Shown here: positions 26,209 to 36,611 of the stretch, piece after piece
Numbering within the stretch: the stretch's first letter is position 1
How the letters are laid out: every line of letters begins with the position of its first letter
From: Caldilineaceae bacterium
Lineage (GTDB): Bacteria; Chloroflexota; Anaerolineae; Caldilineales; Caldilineaceae
Assembly: GCA_019637685.1 (NCBI GenBank)
Contig: JAHBVF010000001.1
Location: 124,001 to 188,000, forward strand
Reading direction: 5' to 3'
Length of the DNA: 64,000 nt
Notes under the pieces: model-generated
What the model saw: the letters and a program-made list of their open reading frames with translations, nothing else
What the model was told of the DNA's origin: nothing
Databases searched by the model: none
Position numbers and translations under genes: made by a program

Positions 26209-26238
26209 AACAGGCCCACTCTGTCGAGTGAGCCTGTT
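26209..26238 (-). terminator. Intrinsic terminator downstream of clpC
   Basis: On the minus strand AACAGGCTCACTC pairs with GAGTGGGCCTGTT (one mismatch, four-base loop) and is followed directly by TTTG. It lies 29 bases after the clpC stop. Confidence 0.8.
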
Positions 26239-26266
26239 GGTTGGAATGTAAAGAATTGAATCCGCC

Positions 26267-28789
26267 TTACTGGAGAAGTGCCTCAATCGCTTCGGTCGTC
26301 TCCGTATCCTCAGGCGTCACGTCCCGGTGGGCAATTGTCTCGAAGAAATACTCGCCCCGTTCTTTGCCGTCGTCGCCCATCAGCTTGCGGTGATCCACCT
26401 GAATTGTATCTCCCGGCACAAAGCGTCCGGCCAGAATCGCCTCGCTCAGCGGGTCCTGGACTTCGTTCTGGATCACCCGGCGAATGGGCCGCGCACCGTA
26501 GTCGGGATCATAACCGGCATCGGCGATAGCCAAACGGGCATTCTCTGCCAGGTCAAGCTCCATCTCCTGCTCGGCCAATTGCAGACGCAAAGTCTTGAAT
26601 TCAAGTTCAACAATCTGCGTGATCTGCTCTTTGGTCAAGCTGTGGAAAACCATAATCCCATCCAGCCGGTTGATGAATTCCGGGCGGAAGGTCTTCTTCA
26701 TCGCATCCATCACCCGTTTTTTCATCGTCTCATATTCGGTCTCGGCCTTGGTTGCCTCGTCCGAATTGATAGCAAAGCCGAGGCCCTTCGATCCCTGGAT
26801 AAGCTTGGCCCCCACATTGCTGGTCATAATCAGCAGTGCGTTGCGAAAATCTACCCGGCGGCCTTTGGCGTCGGAGAGATAGCCATCCTCCATAATTTGC
26901 AGCAGCATATTGAAGGCTTCGGGATGGGCCTTTTCAATTTCGTCCAACAGAATGACCGAATAGGGGCGACGACGCACGGCTTCGGTCAGCTGACCGCCTT
27001 CGTCGTAGCCCACATAGCCGGGAGGCGCACCCACCAGGCGGCTGACATTGTGCCGTTCCATAAATTCGCTCATATCCAATTTGATCAGCGCGTCTTCGCT
27101 GCCAAAGAGGAACTCGGCCAGGGTTTTGGTCAGGGCTGTCTTGCCGATGCCGGTCGGCCCCAGAAAGATAAAGCTGCCGATGGGCCGTTTGGGGTCTTTC
27201 AGCCCTGCCCGCGCCCGGCGCACAGCCCGGCTGATAGCTTTGATGGGCTCATCCTGGCCGATGATGCGCTTGTGGAGTTCGCCTTCCATATCCAACAGGC
27301 GGACCTTCTCCTCGCCGGCCATGCGATGGACAGGCACGCCCGTCCACATAGCCACCACTTCCGCGATGTCGTCGGGGGTGACGTGGGGGCGATTTGTCAC
27401 CTGCTGCCAGCCCTCGCGCAGTTTGTCCAGGCGGCTTTGCAACTCCACCTCCCGATAGCGCAGGTCGATGGCGTCGTCAAAGCGCTGGGTCTCCAGGGCC
27501 TCGTCCTTCTCCTTCTGCAGGCGCTTCAGATCCATAAACGTCTCGCGCAGGCTGGCCGCGTGGGGTGCTTTGTACATACGCACCCGGCTGCCCGCCTCGT
27601 CGATCAGATCGATGGCCTTGTCAGGCATAAAGCGGTCGGGGACATAGCGGGCGGCCAGATTGGCCGCGGCCTGCAACGCGTCCTCGTTGATAGTCAATTT
27701 GTGATGCTCTTCGTAGCGGCTTTTGATGCCCCGCAAAATTTCGATGGTATCTTCGATGCCTGGCTCTTCTACAATAATCGGTTGGAAGCGTCGCTCCAGA
27801 GCTGCATCGGATTCGATATATTTGCGATATTCGTCCAAAGTGGTGGCACCGATGACCTGCAGCTCGCCTCGGCTCAGCGCAGGCTTCAGAATATTGGCGG
27901 CATCCACACTGCTGCCTGCCGAGCCTGCTCCCACCAGCATATGTACTTCGTCGATAAAGAGAATCGATTCGCTGGTGATGATCTCTTCGATCACCTTTTT
28001 CAGCCGCTCTTCGAACTGGCCCCGATACATTGTCCCGGCCACCAGGCTGCCCACATCCAGCATCAGAATGCGTTTGTTGAGCAACGGTTCGGGCACATCT
28101 CCGTCGATCATCCGCTGGGCCAGACCTTCGATAATTGCGGTCTTGCCCACGCCCGGTTCGCCGATTAGAGCCGGGTTGTTCTTGGTGCGGCGGCTGAGAA
28201 TCTGAATCACCCGCTCAATTTCAGTCACCCGACCGACCACCGGGTCCAGCTTGCCCTCTTCCGCGGCCGCGGTCAGGTCCATGCCCAGCTGATCAACCAG
28301 CGGTGTTTTGGACTCTTTCTTCTGCTTCTCTTTGCTTTGGGCCTGGCTTTGCAGCAGATTGCGCGCGGTCTGGGTGCGCACCCGGTCCAAATTGATGCCC
28401 AGGCCACGCAGCACATTGACGGCGATACCCTCGCCTTCGCGTACCAGCCCCAGGAGCAGATGTTCGGTGCCGATGTAGTGATGGCCCATCATCCGGGCCT
28501 CTTCTACAGCCAGTTCGATGACCCGTTTGGTGCGCGGGGCCAGAGTGGGTTTGCCAAAAGGGGCGCGTTCGCCTCGGCCCACTGTGCGCTCCACAGCCCG
28601 AACGACCTGACCCGGTTCCACGCCCAGCTCTTTGAGAACTTTGACAGCTACGCTGTTTTCTTCCCGCACAAGTCCAAGCAACAGGTGCTCGGTGCCAATA
28701 TAATTGTGATTGAGACGGAGGGCCTCTTCCTGAGCAAGCGTCAACACGCGACGTGCTCGTTTGGTAAAGCGATCAAGTTTGTCTGACAT
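26267..28789 (-). CDS. clpC: ATP-dependent Clp protease ATPase subunit ClpC
   Basis: An 840-residue AAA+ unfoldase that feeds substrates to ClpP. Two N-terminal Clp repeats (residues 1-145) each contain a [12 protein letters not shown] motif. Then come the first AAA+ module ([15 protein letters not shown]; Walker B ILFIDEVH), a middle M/UVR-type coiled region ([21 protein letters not shown]) used for adaptor control, and the second module ([26 protein letters not shown]). The C-terminal D2-small domain ends with [13 protein letters not shown]. The length is typical of ClpC rather than ClpB. A good promoter lies about 235 bases upstream. No CIRCE or CtsR operator was recognised in the leader. 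Confidence 0.96.
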   Translation of the reverse strand: MSDKLDRFTKRARRVLTLAQEEALRLNHNYIGTEHLLLGLVREENSVAVKVLKELGVEPGQVVRAVERTVGRGERAPFGKPTLAPRTKRVIELAVEEARMMGHHYIGTEHLLLGLVREGEGIAVNVLRGLGINLDRVRTQTARNLLQSQAQSKEKQKKESKTPLVDQLGMDLTAAAEEGKLDPVVGRVTEIERVIQILSRRTKNNPALIGEPGVGKTAIIEGLAQRMIDGDVPEPLLNKRILMLDVGSLVAGTMYRGQFEERLKKVIEEIITSESILFIDEVHMLVGAGSAGSSVDAANILKPALSRGELQVIGATTLDEYRKYIESDAALERRFQPIIVEEPGIEDTIEILRGIKSRYEEHHKLTINEDALQAAANLAARYVPDRFMPDKAIDLIDEAGSRVRMYKAPHAASLRETFMDLKRLQKEKDEALETQRFDDAIDLRYREVELQSRLDKLREGWQQVTNRPHVTPDDIAEVVAMWTGVPVHRMAGEEKVRLLDMEGELHKRIIGQDEPIKAISRAVRRARAGLKDPKRPIGSFIFLGPTGIGKTALTKTLAEFLFGSEDALIKLDMSEFMERHNVSRLVGAPPGYVGYDEGGQLTEAVRRRPYSVILLDEIEKAHPEAFNMLLQIMEDGYLSDAKGRRVDFRNALLIMTSNVGAKLIQGSKGLGFAINSDEATKAETEYETMKKRVMDAMKKTFRPEFINRLDGIMVFHSLTKEQITQIVELEFKTLRLQLAEQEMELDLAENARLAIADAGYDPDYGARPIRRVIQNEVQDPLSEAILAGRFVPGDTIQVDHRKLMGDDGKERGEYFFETIAHRDVTPEDTETTEAIEALLQ

Positions 28790-29233
28790 TGGGTTTGCAC
28801 CTCAGAATAGCATCGGTAGGTTGGCCCGTCCTATACAGGCAACACGACTATACCAGCAGTCCCAGGACCACTGCCGTAACGGTTATTCCGCTTCAGTGGT
28901 AATTCATACAGAGAAAGCGGAGCATACACCGGCCCCTGCATACGAATCACAGCCCGGACATACACGGGAAAGCCGGAGGTCAAGAAGTAGAGAAGGGGCA
29001 TAAAAGCTGTTCTTCTGGTCTCTATTGTACCGATCCACTGTCCGATTTGTCAATACGGCAAAACTTCTCCGCAGAAATGCCGGGTGTTGGGCTTCATCAT
29101 TGCCATGACGTTCCCAGGGGGACAAGAGTTCCATCTGCTGATTGGCTGATAGGATTCTACCACAGGCTGTACAAACTTTTCCAGCGGGAATCGTGATCTT
29201 TGGCTCTCAGGCCGGACGGATATTTGGGGAAAT
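28790..29233. other. clpC leader and intergenic DNA
   Basis: This region between the clpC start and the terminator of the S1-like gene holds a well-formed minus-strand promoter (29024-29053). It implies a long clpC leader of roughly 225 bases. A second possible extended -10 (TGGTATAGT on the minus strand near 28850) lies closer to the gene. I see no small gene and no operator I can name; 29060-29233 holds nothing recognisable. Confidence 0.45.
29024..29053 (-). promoter_or_regulatory. Sigma-70-type promoter upstream of clpC
   Basis: On the minus strand TTGACA (29053-29048) is followed after 18 bases by TACAAT (29029-29024). The -35 box is a perfect match to consensus and the -10 box matches five of six. 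It points toward clpC. Confidence 0.65.
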
Positions 29234-29268
29234 AAATGGCGCACCGGCAGGAGACCGGTGCGCCATTT
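29234..29268 (-). terminator. Terminator stem-loop downstream of the S1-like gene
   Basis: A perfect 14-bp stem (AAATGGCGCACCGG and its complement) with a seven-base loop, 32 bases after the stop of the S1-like gene. On the minus strand it is followed by ATTTCC, a weak T-tract. Confidence 0.8.
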
Positions 29269-29299
29269 GAGTCATAGCAGGATTTTACCAAGCGGGAGA

Positions 29300-30586
29300 T
29301 CAGGCAAATTCAGGAACAGCCGTCTCATCCATTTCAGCCGCTGGCTGATTATCGTCTTCGTTCTGGGCATCAGGATTCTCGCCCAGAGGAACGATCTCCC
29401 AGTCGAATTCATTTTCTTCCGGCTCGGGCAGAGCTTGCTTCAGGCTCAGGCCCATACGCCGCCGGTCAATGTCGATGCGGATAATGCGCAGATCGAACTC
29501 GTCACCTTCGGCCACTATTTCGCGGGGATGGGTGATGCGTCGATCGGCCAATTCGCTGATGTGAATGAGGCCTTCCACCGCGTCGTCTTCCAGGCGGGCA
29601 AACGCACCAAAGTTGACCAGTTTGGTAATTGTGCCCCGCACGATCTGGCCGACCTGATACTTGTCGGCTACAGTCTCCCACGGCTCCGGCTGCATTCGAC
29701 GCAAACTCAGGCCGATACGCTTGCGGTCCATATCCACACTCAGAATCTGGACCGTCACTGTCTGGCCGATCTGGATGACTTCGCTGGGGTGGTTGACCCG
29801 ACCCCAACTCAGTTCGCTCAAATGGATCAGGCCATCTGCACCGCCCAAATTGACGAATGCGCCAAAGTCGGCCAGGCTGCTGACCACGCCCTCGGCAGTG
29901 CTGCCTTCCTTCAGGGATTGCAGCAATTTCTCCTTCTGCGCCTGTCGCCATTCACGCATGGCCAGCCGCTCGGAAAGGATCAGCCGATTGCGACGACGGT
30001 CCAAATCGATGACTTTGTAGCGCAGTTCTGTGCCAACCAGTTTGCTCCAGCGCTCTTCGGGATCGATATCTGTGCGCTGCTGGCTCTGGCTTTCACTGCT
30101 CAGTTGGCTGGCAGGCACAAAGCCCCGCACCTGACCAATTTTGATGATGACGCCGCCTCGGTTATAGCCGCTGATGACGCCTTCGTGGGTTTCCTGATTT
30201 TCCAATAGTTTTTCAGCCTGAATCCAGTCTTCCTCAGCTTTGGCCTTGGAAATGCTGAGCATCAGGTTGCCATCTTTGTCCTCGCGCATAACATAGACGG
30301 GCACTTCGTCGCCGATGGTCAGGGCGTCGAATTCATTGCCCAGCCGGTCCAGGTCTCGGCTGGAGACAATACCCTCGGATTTGAACCCGATGTCCACGAG
30401 CCATTCGCCGGAGCGTTTATCCACAATCACGCCCTGTCGAATGTCGCCCATGACCGGTGTCTTCATATAGGAGTCTTTAAACTCCTCCAGAAGCAAGGCC
30501 ATTGGGTGGTTTTCCATGTCGATTTCAGGTTCGTCAAAATCTAACATGAAATGTGTGTGATCCAGAACTGCCTGCTGACTCTTCAT
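29300..30586 (-). CDS. rpsA: Ribosomal protein S1-like RNA-binding protein with four S1 domains
   Basis: About 428 residues with four S1 (OB-fold) repeats: [81 protein letters not shown]; and [21 protein letters not shown]. The last two are the most canonical, as is usual for bacterial S1 and its homologues. The C-terminal tail is acidic. The protein would help mRNA binding at the 30S subunit. Start set at ATG 30586 (MKSQQ); an upstream ATG at 30694 and an internal one at 30547 are also possible, and none has a clear ribosome-binding site. A possible -10 TACAAT lies on the minus strand near 30698. RidA lies upstream in the same direction. Confidence 0.85.
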   Translation of the reverse strand: MKSQQAVLDHTHFMLDFDEPEIDMENHPMALLLEEFKDSYMKTPVMGDIRQGVIVDKRSGEWLVDIGFKSEGIVSSRDLDRLGNEFDALTIGDEVPVYVMREDKDGNLMLSISKAKAEEDWIQAEKLLENQETHEGVISGYNRGGVIIKIGQVRGFVPASQLSSESQSQQRTDIDPEERWSKLVGTELRYKVIDLDRRRNRLILSERLAMREWRQAQKEKLLQSLKEGSTAEGVVSSLADFGAFVNLGGADGLIHLSELSWGRVNHPSEVIQIGQTVTVQILSVDMDRKRIGLSLRRMQPEPWETVADKYQVGQIVRGTITKLVNFGAFARLEDDAVEGLIHISELADRRITHPREIVAEGDEFDLRIIRIDIDRRRMGLSLKQALPEPEENEFDWEIVPLGENPDAQNEDDNQPAAEMDETAVPEFA

Positions 30587-30788
30587 AAGCTTGAAGCTTT
30601 CTCCAAAAAATAAATTTGCATCACGAAAAACGTATTCACATATCTTTAAGGAAGCTGGCGGGTTCTCTGTCTCCCACCAGCGCACTTCATTCATTGTATC
30701 CCCGCCCGGACAGGCTTGTCTTCTACATACTGGGCCGCAGAGACTTAACCGCTACAGTAGGTACAAAACCCATCGGGGGTGTCTATGC

Positions 30789-31175
30789 TCAGTTTGCCAG
30801 GGCCACCGCCTCGATTTCGACCAATGCACCCAAGGGCAATGCCGCGACTTGCACAGTGCTGCGTGCAGGCGGGTCTCCCGTAAATGCTTCTGCATAGATA
30901 CTGTTGACGGTTGAAAACTCAGCAATATCGGTCAAGAAAATAGTGGTCTTGACAATCTGCTCCATGCCAGACCCGGCCGCAGCCAAAACAGCAGCCAGAT
31001 TAGAAAGAACCTGGCGGGACTGTTCTTCAATCCCCAAACGAAGCTGACCGGTCAATGGATTGATGCCGATCTGACCGGAGGTGAAGACAAACTGTTCGGT
31101 TTTAACTGCCTGGGAATAGGGGCCGACCGCGGCGGGCGCTTTTTCGGTACTGATGGTTGTTCGATTCACAAACAA
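30789..31175 (-). CDS. ridA: RidA-family enamine/imine deaminase
   Basis: A 128-residue protein of the YjgF/YER057c/UK114 family. RidA hydrolyses reactive 2-aminoacrylate and related imines formed by PLP enzymes. Family marks are APAAVGPYSQAV, FVFTSGQIGINPLTG, KTTIFLTDIAEFSTVN and PARSTVQVAALPLGALVEIEAVA, with the substrate-binding Arg of PARSTV. The start is either TTG 31175 or GTG 31169; neither has a clear ribosome-binding site, so the first residues are uncertain. The 268 bases upstream, up to mreB, contain no gene that I can see. Confidence 0.92.
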   Translation of the reverse strand: MFVNRTTISTEKAPAAVGPYSQAVKTEQFVFTSGQIGINPLTGQLRLGIEEQSRQVLSNLAAVLAAAGSGMEQIVKTTIFLTDIAEFSTVNSIYAEAFTGDPPARSTVQVAALPLGALVEIEAVALAN

Positions 31176-31443
31176 ATCTCACAAGAACTAAGTACGCTGT
31201 TCGGTCTGCCGTTGCATCGTCCCAGCGTATTGCATATTATGTTAAGGAAGCGTCTTTGCAAGGGTTGTGGGGTATTGCTAAACGCGCTCTTTCAATTGTA
31301 GTTCACCCTACAGGGAATGTCAAACACAAAATACGCAAAAACAACGAATTATCTACCGTTGCCATCCGATTTTCTGATTTCTACCTGATTTGGTATTTGT
31401 ATTCCCCATTGTCGCCCGACGAAGGGATAACGACGCTGTGGAT

Positions 31444-32457
31444 TTACGAATACACTGTCGGCAAACTGCGCCGCATGATCTCATAATTCTCCAGGGCCTG
31501 GCCTGCCCCCAGCGCAACGCAGGCCATTGGGTTTTCTGCCACATACGCGGGCACGCCCGTCTCTGCGGTGAAGAGGCGGGCGATATTGCGCAGTTGTGCG
31601 CCCCCACCTGTAACAACCATTCCGCGGTCAATAATGTCCGCGGCCAGCTCGGGGGGGGCTTTTTCCAGCGTCGCGCGTACAGTGCTGACAATGGCCTGGA
31701 GCGGCTCGCTCATGGCCTCGGTTACTTCCGCGCTGGTGACCTCGATTGTTTTGGGCAGGCCATTCACCTGATCCCGTCCGCGCACTTCTATGCGCCGTTC
31801 TTCTTCCAGGGGCAGGGCCGAGCCGATAGCGATTTTGATCTCCTCGGCTGTCTGGTCGCCGATGAGCAGGTTGTATTTCTTGCGGATATAGCTGGTGATC
31901 GACTCGTCCAGCCGATTGCCGCCCACACGCACACTGCTCCACACCACAATGTCGTACATGGAAACAATGGCGGCTTCGGTGGTGCCGCCGCCCATGTCCA
32001 CCACCATATTGCCGGTGGGCGTGCCGATGGGCAACCCCGCGCCATAGGCCGAGGCCAGGGGTTCGGGGATGAGATAGGCCGCGCCCGCGCCAGCCTGCAT
32101 GGCCGCGTCGTGGACGGCGCGCTCTTCCACGCTGGTTACGCCCCGGGGCGTGCTGATCATCACTTTGGGTTTGAAGAGGGGGTTGAAGCGGCCTGCAATC
32201 GCTTTGATAAAATAGCGCAGCATCGCTTCGGTGACGACAAAATCAGCGATCACCCCATCCCGCATAGGACGGGCAACTTCGATGCTTTCCGGCGTACGTC
32301 CCAGCATATCATAGGCTTCGTGACCCACCGCTACCATCTTGCTGTCCCGCGCGCGGATGGCGACCACCGAAGGCTCGTGAAGAACAATGCCGCGGCCCCG
32401 TACATATACGAGGACATTCACTGTTCCCAGGTCAATGCCGATCTGCTTTTCAAGCAT
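31444..32457 (-). CDS. mreB: Rod-shape determining protein MreB
   Basis: A 337-residue actin-like ATPase that forms membrane-associated filaments and guides cell-wall synthesis. Nucleotide-binding motifs are [14 protein letters not shown] (phosphate 1), [19 protein letters not shown] (phosphate 2) and [16 protein letters not shown] (adenosine), all strongly conserved with MreB/Mbl. It is not followed by mreCD, unlike the usual operon; the next leftward gene is ridA after 268 bases. Start ATG 32457 (MLEKQIG) fits the family; an in-frame upstream ATG at 32493 would add 12 residues and overlaps a hairpin. A large GH3-like protein gene lies upstream on the same strand. Confidence 0.94.
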   Translation of the reverse strand: MLEKQIGIDLGTVNVLVYVRGRGIVLHEPSVVAIRARDSKMVAVGHEAYDMLGRTPESIEVARPMRDGVIADFVVTEAMLRYFIKAIAGRFNPLFKPKVMISTPRGVTSVEERAVHDAAMQAGAGAAYLIPEPLASAYGAGLPIGTPTGNMVVDMGGGTTEAAIVSMYDIVVWSSVRVGGNRLDESITSYIRKKYNLLIGDQTAEEIKIAIGSALPLEEERRIEVRGRDQVNGLPKTIEVTSAEVTEAMSEPLQAIVSTVRATLEKAPPELAADIIDRGMVVTGGGAQLRNIARLFTAETGVPAYVAENPMACVALGAGQALENYEIMRRSLPTVYS

Positions 32458-32495
32458 AGAGTGCTGATTCCTGACGGGAAGTGCCAAACACACGA

Positions 32496-32522
32496 CGTTC
32501 CACAGCTAAAAGCCGTGGAACG
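32496..32522 (-). terminator. Hairpin between the GH3-like gene and mreB
   Basis: CGTTCCAC (32496-32503) and GTGGAACG (32515-32522) are perfectly complementary, with a short GC extension inside and a T-rich loop on the minus strand. It lies 73 bases after the GH3-like stop and 39 bases before the mreB start. No T-tract follows, so it may be a weak terminator or a leader hairpin of mreB. Confidence 0.45.
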
Positions 32523-32594
32523 CTGAATCCCTATTATAGCGGTTGTGCAGGGGTTAGGACAAATCGCTTATACCCGCTTTGTAGATGACAAGTG

Positions 32595-35500
32595 CTACTC
32601 TGTCTTCAGTTGCAGCCAGACCATTGGCACGAGCATTCCAATGAAGACCACCGCGGCTGCCCCCCAGGGGTAGAGATTGAGCTGCAGCCAGGTTCCGCCC
32701 GGTATCAGTCCCGTGCCGTAGAGGATGTAGACAGCCCAGCCCGTGAGCGTGGCCCACAGCAGACGATAGACAAGCATCGACCGGGGCATCACCCGCACGA
32801 GGACCACAAGAAAGAGCGCCAGAAATACCAATTGGGTGATGGCGGCGATGGCCAATGTGAGCAGTGTGACCCGGGCTTTGGGCCGGGGCGGTGCAATCGG
32901 TTCCAATACAATGGCGGCTGTGGGTTCGGGCACAGGGGTGGCGACTGGTGTCTCGGTGGGTAGCACTTCTGTGGGCGGGTTAGAGATGTTGATCTGTGCC
33001 AAATTTTGCCCGGTCTGAATACTGACTGAAATCCGGGTGCTGAGGTGCGCGTTGACGCTGGACGCTGTGATGTTTAGGGTTCCGGCCCGTTCCAGCGGCA
33101 CGGCGATGCGGGCAATGCCATCTTTGGTCACCACCGGTTCGGCGGGCAGGGCCAGGTCCGCGTCGCTGTAGATCAGGCGAAAGCTCACGTTTGTGCCATC
33201 GGGCGCGGGGTTGCCGTTGTGGTCAAGAATCGGGCCTGCTTCGATCTCCAGAATATCGCCGATGGTGACAGCCACCTGGACGCTGACCTCTGCCCCGGAT
33301 CGGCTGTCAATCACTTCTTTATTGACAATCCGCAGTTCGATCCGTTGTTCCGGGTCCGGTTCCAGCCGTTCGATCAGATTGCCAAAACGGGTTCCGGGCG
33401 CGCTGACTGGCGGCGCACCCGTGGCCGGCGCTGCCCGGAAGAGGGCACGCACGGCTGCTTCTAAAAACGATTGGTTCTTGCTGTAAACGCCCAAATAGGC
33501 CGACAGTTTGCTGATTTCGGTCGAGTCCAAATAGTAGGGCGCGCTGAGGGCAAGCACGACAATCCGTCCGTTGACCTGGTCGCTGCGCAGGCGCAAAAAC
33601 TGCTTGACCGCATCGCTGTACTCAAAGCGGGCCACGTCCACATCGGCCATAGCAAAGATAAGCCAATCGGCCTCTTCGATCGCGCTGTCCATTGCCTGGG
33701 CCAAAACTGTCGGCGCGGCATCCCGCAGGAAGGCGCTGAGTTCCTCGAAGGAATAGCTGGTGACGTAATCCGGGGAAAGCTGACCGGTGGCATCGGGTCC
33801 ATACAGCCCCACAATAATCTTTTCCAGCGCATCGGGTTGGGTCATCCGCACCGATGGGCAGCCCACACATTCGGCCAAAGCCCGGCTGTCCGAGAAGATC
33901 AATATCCTATCATTCGGTTGCGGAACCAGAGGCAGGGTGTCGCTCAGCCCCTGTGGGTCCGGGTAGAGAATACTTAGACTCTTCTGGGCCACCTGACCCA
34001 CCAGGGCCTGGGACGCATCCCGGCTGCTTCCGCTCAGCACCCGCAGCCCTTCCGGGCGCACCAGCACATCGGTCAGGGGAATGGTGACTTTGGCCGCGCT
34101 GGTCAGCGATTCTTTGGATTGTACGGAGCCATAGAGACGAAACTTCAAACGCAAGATGCGGCGCACAGAATTGTCCACACGCGCCGCAAAGCTGGGGTCC
34201 CGGGTGTAGAGGTCCCGGAAAAAGAGGACAGTCTCTTTGATGTTGTTGCGGGCATCTTCCCATTGATCTGTCAGGGAAAAGCGCGAGAGATAGAGCAGAT
34301 CGTTCCCGGCCAGGAAGGCATCCAGCGCGATCTGCTTGCGTTGAAAACGCTCCAGTTTGGGGTCGTAGTAGCGCCGCACCGCGGGCAACCCCAGCGCGTC
34401 GCTCATCACCAGCCCGCCCTGACTACGCCAGTTGGCAAATTCTTCCAGGGCCAGAATCGTACTCAGTTCGGTGGCCAGACTGATGGGCGGGGTACGTTCC
34501 CGGTTGCCCTGAAAGCTGCTGTAGCGGATGTGGCCGGAAATTAAGCCTTCGGTCACAGCCGGATCGCCCGTGGAACGCAGAAGCGCAGAGGGGCCGCTGG
34601 TAACACCGGCAAAGGGCAGCAGGTCGGTCCTGCGCAATTCATCCAGACTCTTTTGGATGGTGGCTACTTCCTCATCCGGTCGCCGGTCGGTGCCGCCCTG
34701 GCCTGGGAAATGGGAGGCCATTGTGGCGATGCGCTGGTTGCTGCCTTGGTGGATTCCGCTGATGTAAGCCCGCCCCAATTTGCCCACCCAATAGGGATCC
34801 CCCCCAAAGCTCTCCACGCCCAGCCCGGCCCCCAAATCGGCTCGGGGCTGTTCCAGCACATCCAGGCCGGGGCCTAACAATAGATTCACACCGACAGCGC
34901 TCAACTCCTGGCCTACAATTGTGCCAATACTCTCAACCATTTGGGGATTCCAGGTGGCGCCCAACGCCATCTGAGAGGGCAGGGACGTGAACCCCTGGCG
35001 CAGACTGGTGTGGGTCAGATCGTCTCCCATCTGCTCCACGCCGATCAGAAGCGGCACCCGCTGGGAAACGCGCTGAAAGATGCCCAGGTTGAGCGTGTCG
35101 GGCGCGGCGAGCAGGGCTGGCGGTGGGTTCAGTGCCTGATCCGAGCGCAGGTAGACTCCATAGGTCAGGGCCTGCAACTGATTTGCCAGTATGGCGACCT
35201 GCACCGGGGTATCCTCGCTGCCAGTGTTGGCGAAATTGCGATTTTCCGGGCCGATCACCACACCGCCGATTCGGTACTCCTGGATGAGTTCCGCGATATC
35301 GCTATTTGTGCCCACCTGATTGCCCTGGAAGTCAATGACGAACAGTTGGCCGATGCGATCGGCCACACTCATCGCGCTGATGAACCGATCGATCTCCTGG
35401 GTGAGCAAATCGTCGGGTCCTGGGACAGGCGTTGGGGACGGGGTGGCCGTGGCGGTAGGGGAATCGGCTGGCGTGGCCTGGGCGGTCATTGTCTGGGCAG

Positions 35501-35813
35501 CCTGGGCGGTGGCCGTGGTAATGAAGCGCAGGGTTTCTGTGATCGACCGCGTTACCCGAACTGTGGGCGTCGCGTCATCTGCCTGGGGCGGGTCCTGTAA
35601 CGGGATTTGCGACGGGCTTTGCACTGGCCCTGGCGCGGGGGTTCCGGTCGCGGCTGGGTCCGTCTCTTGGGCCGCGGCCCGGTTGTGGCCCAGTCCTGTC
35701 AACAGGCAGGCAAAAAGCAGCGCTGCGGCCATTGCAAAGGAGAACAGACGCCTGCGCTGTGTGATATCGTTGGGTTTGGACGAGTACAGTTCGCTGCGAT
35801 TCATCGCCCGCAT
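32595..35813 (-). CDS. Large glycoside hydrolase family 3-like exported membrane protein
   Basis: 1072 residues. An N-terminal signal segment (LFSFAMAAALLFACLLTGLG) is followed by a Thr/Pro-rich linker (about 45-130) and a GH3 TIM-barrel-like domain (about 135-480: ADRIGQLFVIDFQG, GGVVIGPENRN, GPGLDVLEQPRADLG, GGLVMSDALGLPAV). The nucleophile Asp is the D of MSDALG. In NagZ-type enzymes the motif KHFPGHG is followed by DSH, whose His is the general acid; here it reads SHFPGQGG and then DRRPDEE, so the expected His is missing. A GH3 C-terminal-like domain, an Ig-like domain (about 850-940), a Pro-rich linker and three C-terminal membrane helices follow. It is probably anchored outside the membrane and may bind rather than cleave peptidoglycan sugars. 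Start ATG 35813; ATG 35804 is also possible. Confidence 0.82.
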   Translation of the reverse strand: MRAMNRSELYSSKPNDITQRRRLFSFAMAAALLFACLLTGLGHNRAAAQETDPAATGTPAPGPVQSPSQIPLQDPPQADDATPTVRVTRSITETLRFITTATAQAAQTMTAQATPADSPTATATPSPTPVPGPDDLLTQEIDRFISAMSVADRIGQLFVIDFQGNQVGTNSDIAELIQEYRIGGVVIGPENRNFANTGSEDTPVQVAILANQLQALTYGVYLRSDQALNPPPALLAAPDTLNLGIFQRVSQRVPLLIGVEQMGDDLTHTSLRQGFTSLPSQMALGATWNPQMVESIGTIVGQELSAVGVNLLLGPGLDVLEQPRADLGAGLGVESFGGDPYWVGKLGRAYISGIHQGSNQRIATMASHFPGQGGTDRRPDEEVATIQKSLDELRRTDLLPFAGVTSGPSALLRSTGDPAVTEGLISGHIRYSSFQGNRERTPPISLATELSTILALEEFANWRSQGGLVMSDALGLPAVRRYYDPKLERFQRKQIALDAFLAGNDLLYLSRFSLTDQWEDARNNIKETVLFFRDLYTRDPSFAARVDNSVRRILRLKFRLYGSVQSKESLTSAAKVTIPLTDVLVRPEGLRVLSGSSRDASQALVGQVAQKSLSILYPDPQGLSDTLPLVPQPNDRILIFSDSRALAECVGCPSVRMTQPDALEKIIVGLYGPDATGQLSPDYVTSYSFEELSAFLRDAAPTVLAQAMDSAIEEADWLIFAMADVDVARFEYSDAVKQFLRLRSDQVNGRIVVLALSAPYYLDSTEISKLSAYLGVYSKNQSFLEAAVRALFRAAPATGAPPVSAPGTRFGNLIERLEPDPEQRIELRIVNKEVIDSRSGAEVSVQVAVTIGDILEIEAGPILDHNGNPAPDGTNVSFRLIYSDADLALPAEPVVTKDGIARIAVPLERAGTLNITASSVNAHLSTRISVSIQTGQNLAQINISNPPTEVLPTETPVATPVPEPTAAIVLEPIAPPRPKARVTLLTLAIAAITQLVFLALFLVVLVRVMPRSMLVYRLLWATLTGWAVYILYGTGLIPGGTWLQLNLYPWGAAAVVFIGMLVPMVWLQLKTE

Positions 35814-35904
35814 TGTACTCGTCCCAGCGGAGAGACGTCAAACGGGGCGGGCGCGAGAGAGGCGGAACCAGGACGGGGAAGCGCGCTCCACGCCCCGGTT
35901 TTGC

Positions 35905-36066
35905 TCAGTTTCTCAGCATCAATTGCAGACCCAACAGGTAGGACGAAACAAAGCGGCCCACCAGCTTGGCCAGCGGGCGAAAGAGCAGCATAGCCGCCAG
36001 CAGAATGTTCAACACAATACTGAAGCCAAGCATAGGCAATAGTACGTCCAGCATCTCCGGTGTCAT
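35905..36066 (-). CDS. Small single-pass membrane protein, 53 residues
   Basis: An ATG at 36066, preceded by GGGGGAAAACCAA, opens 53 codons ending at TGA 35905. The product has an acidic N-terminus (MTPEMLDVLLP), a hydrophobic stretch (MLGFSIVLNILLAAMLLF) and a basic, amphipathic second half (RPLAKLVGRFVSSYLLG) ending LMLRN. I recognise no family. The ribosome-binding site, the ordered membrane-helix pattern and the absence of any overlapping larger gene support it. It lies 91 bases upstream of the GH3-like gene on the same strand and might be co-transcribed with it. Confidence 0.55.
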   Translation of the reverse strand: MTPEMLDVLLPMLGFSIVLNILLAAMLLFRPLAKLVGRFVSSYLLGLQLMLRN

Positions 36067-36611
36067 TTGGTTTTCCCCCGCGTGTGTAATGAAGTGGCCC
36101 TGAATAGTACTACAATACTACCAGGCCGCACACCGAATGCTGTCAAATCGCTGACAACTTATCCGGTAAAGGGTGCTGTCAAATGGGCGGTAGCCGGTTT
36201 TAGGCTTTTCCAACAAATAAATTCTCTAAATTGATTTGGAAAAGCCCAAACCGTTCAGGGGAATTGTCGCCGGATCGGGGATTTATTTTCTTTGAACGGC
36301 CTTATGCCTGACTCTACTGCAAAAAGCCTCTGAACTCACCGCGGAGTTGCGGGGAACGCGGAGGTTCGCGGCGTTTTTCTCCTGAATCTCGCCGTGTTTG
36401 AATTTGTGTCGAGCGAGGGGAAACCATCGGTGTTGCCGGTCACCAGATTCGTGTACACGCCCGGTGGGGCACAATCAGCAATGAAAATAGGAACGCAGAT
36501 TTACGCAGAAGACGCAGATTCTATCCGCGTTCATCAGTGGCTATTTTCAAGTCAACCATCACGCATCGCGCATTGGGCAAAAAACAGGCTACTGCCCCGG
36601 ATTTGGCGTGG
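36067..36611. repeat. Repeat-rich spacer between the small membrane protein and the histidine kinase
   Basis: Several repeats are visible. TGCTGTCAAAT occurs twice in direct orientation (36138-36148 and 36174-36184). GGCTTTTCCAA (36203-36213) and its complement (36236-36246) form an AT-rich hairpin that could end the kinase transcript. From 36310, GACTCTACTGCAAAAAG begins a copy of the same repeat family as at 61057-61189, continuing CACCGCGGAGTTGCGG. Near 36493, ACGCAGATTTACGCAGA belongs to the family seen at 24.8-25.2 kb. No coding sequence is apparent. Confidence 0.65.

Noticed and set aside
26327-28168. 613-codon open frame antisense to clpC
   Set aside because: The clpC frame is certain from two AAA+ modules. 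The antisense frame mirrors its codon bias and has no domain pattern.
28790-29030. CIRCE or CtsR operator in the clpC leader
   Set aside because: I did not find TTAGCACTC/GAGTGCTAA or a GGTCAAA tandem repeat in the region.
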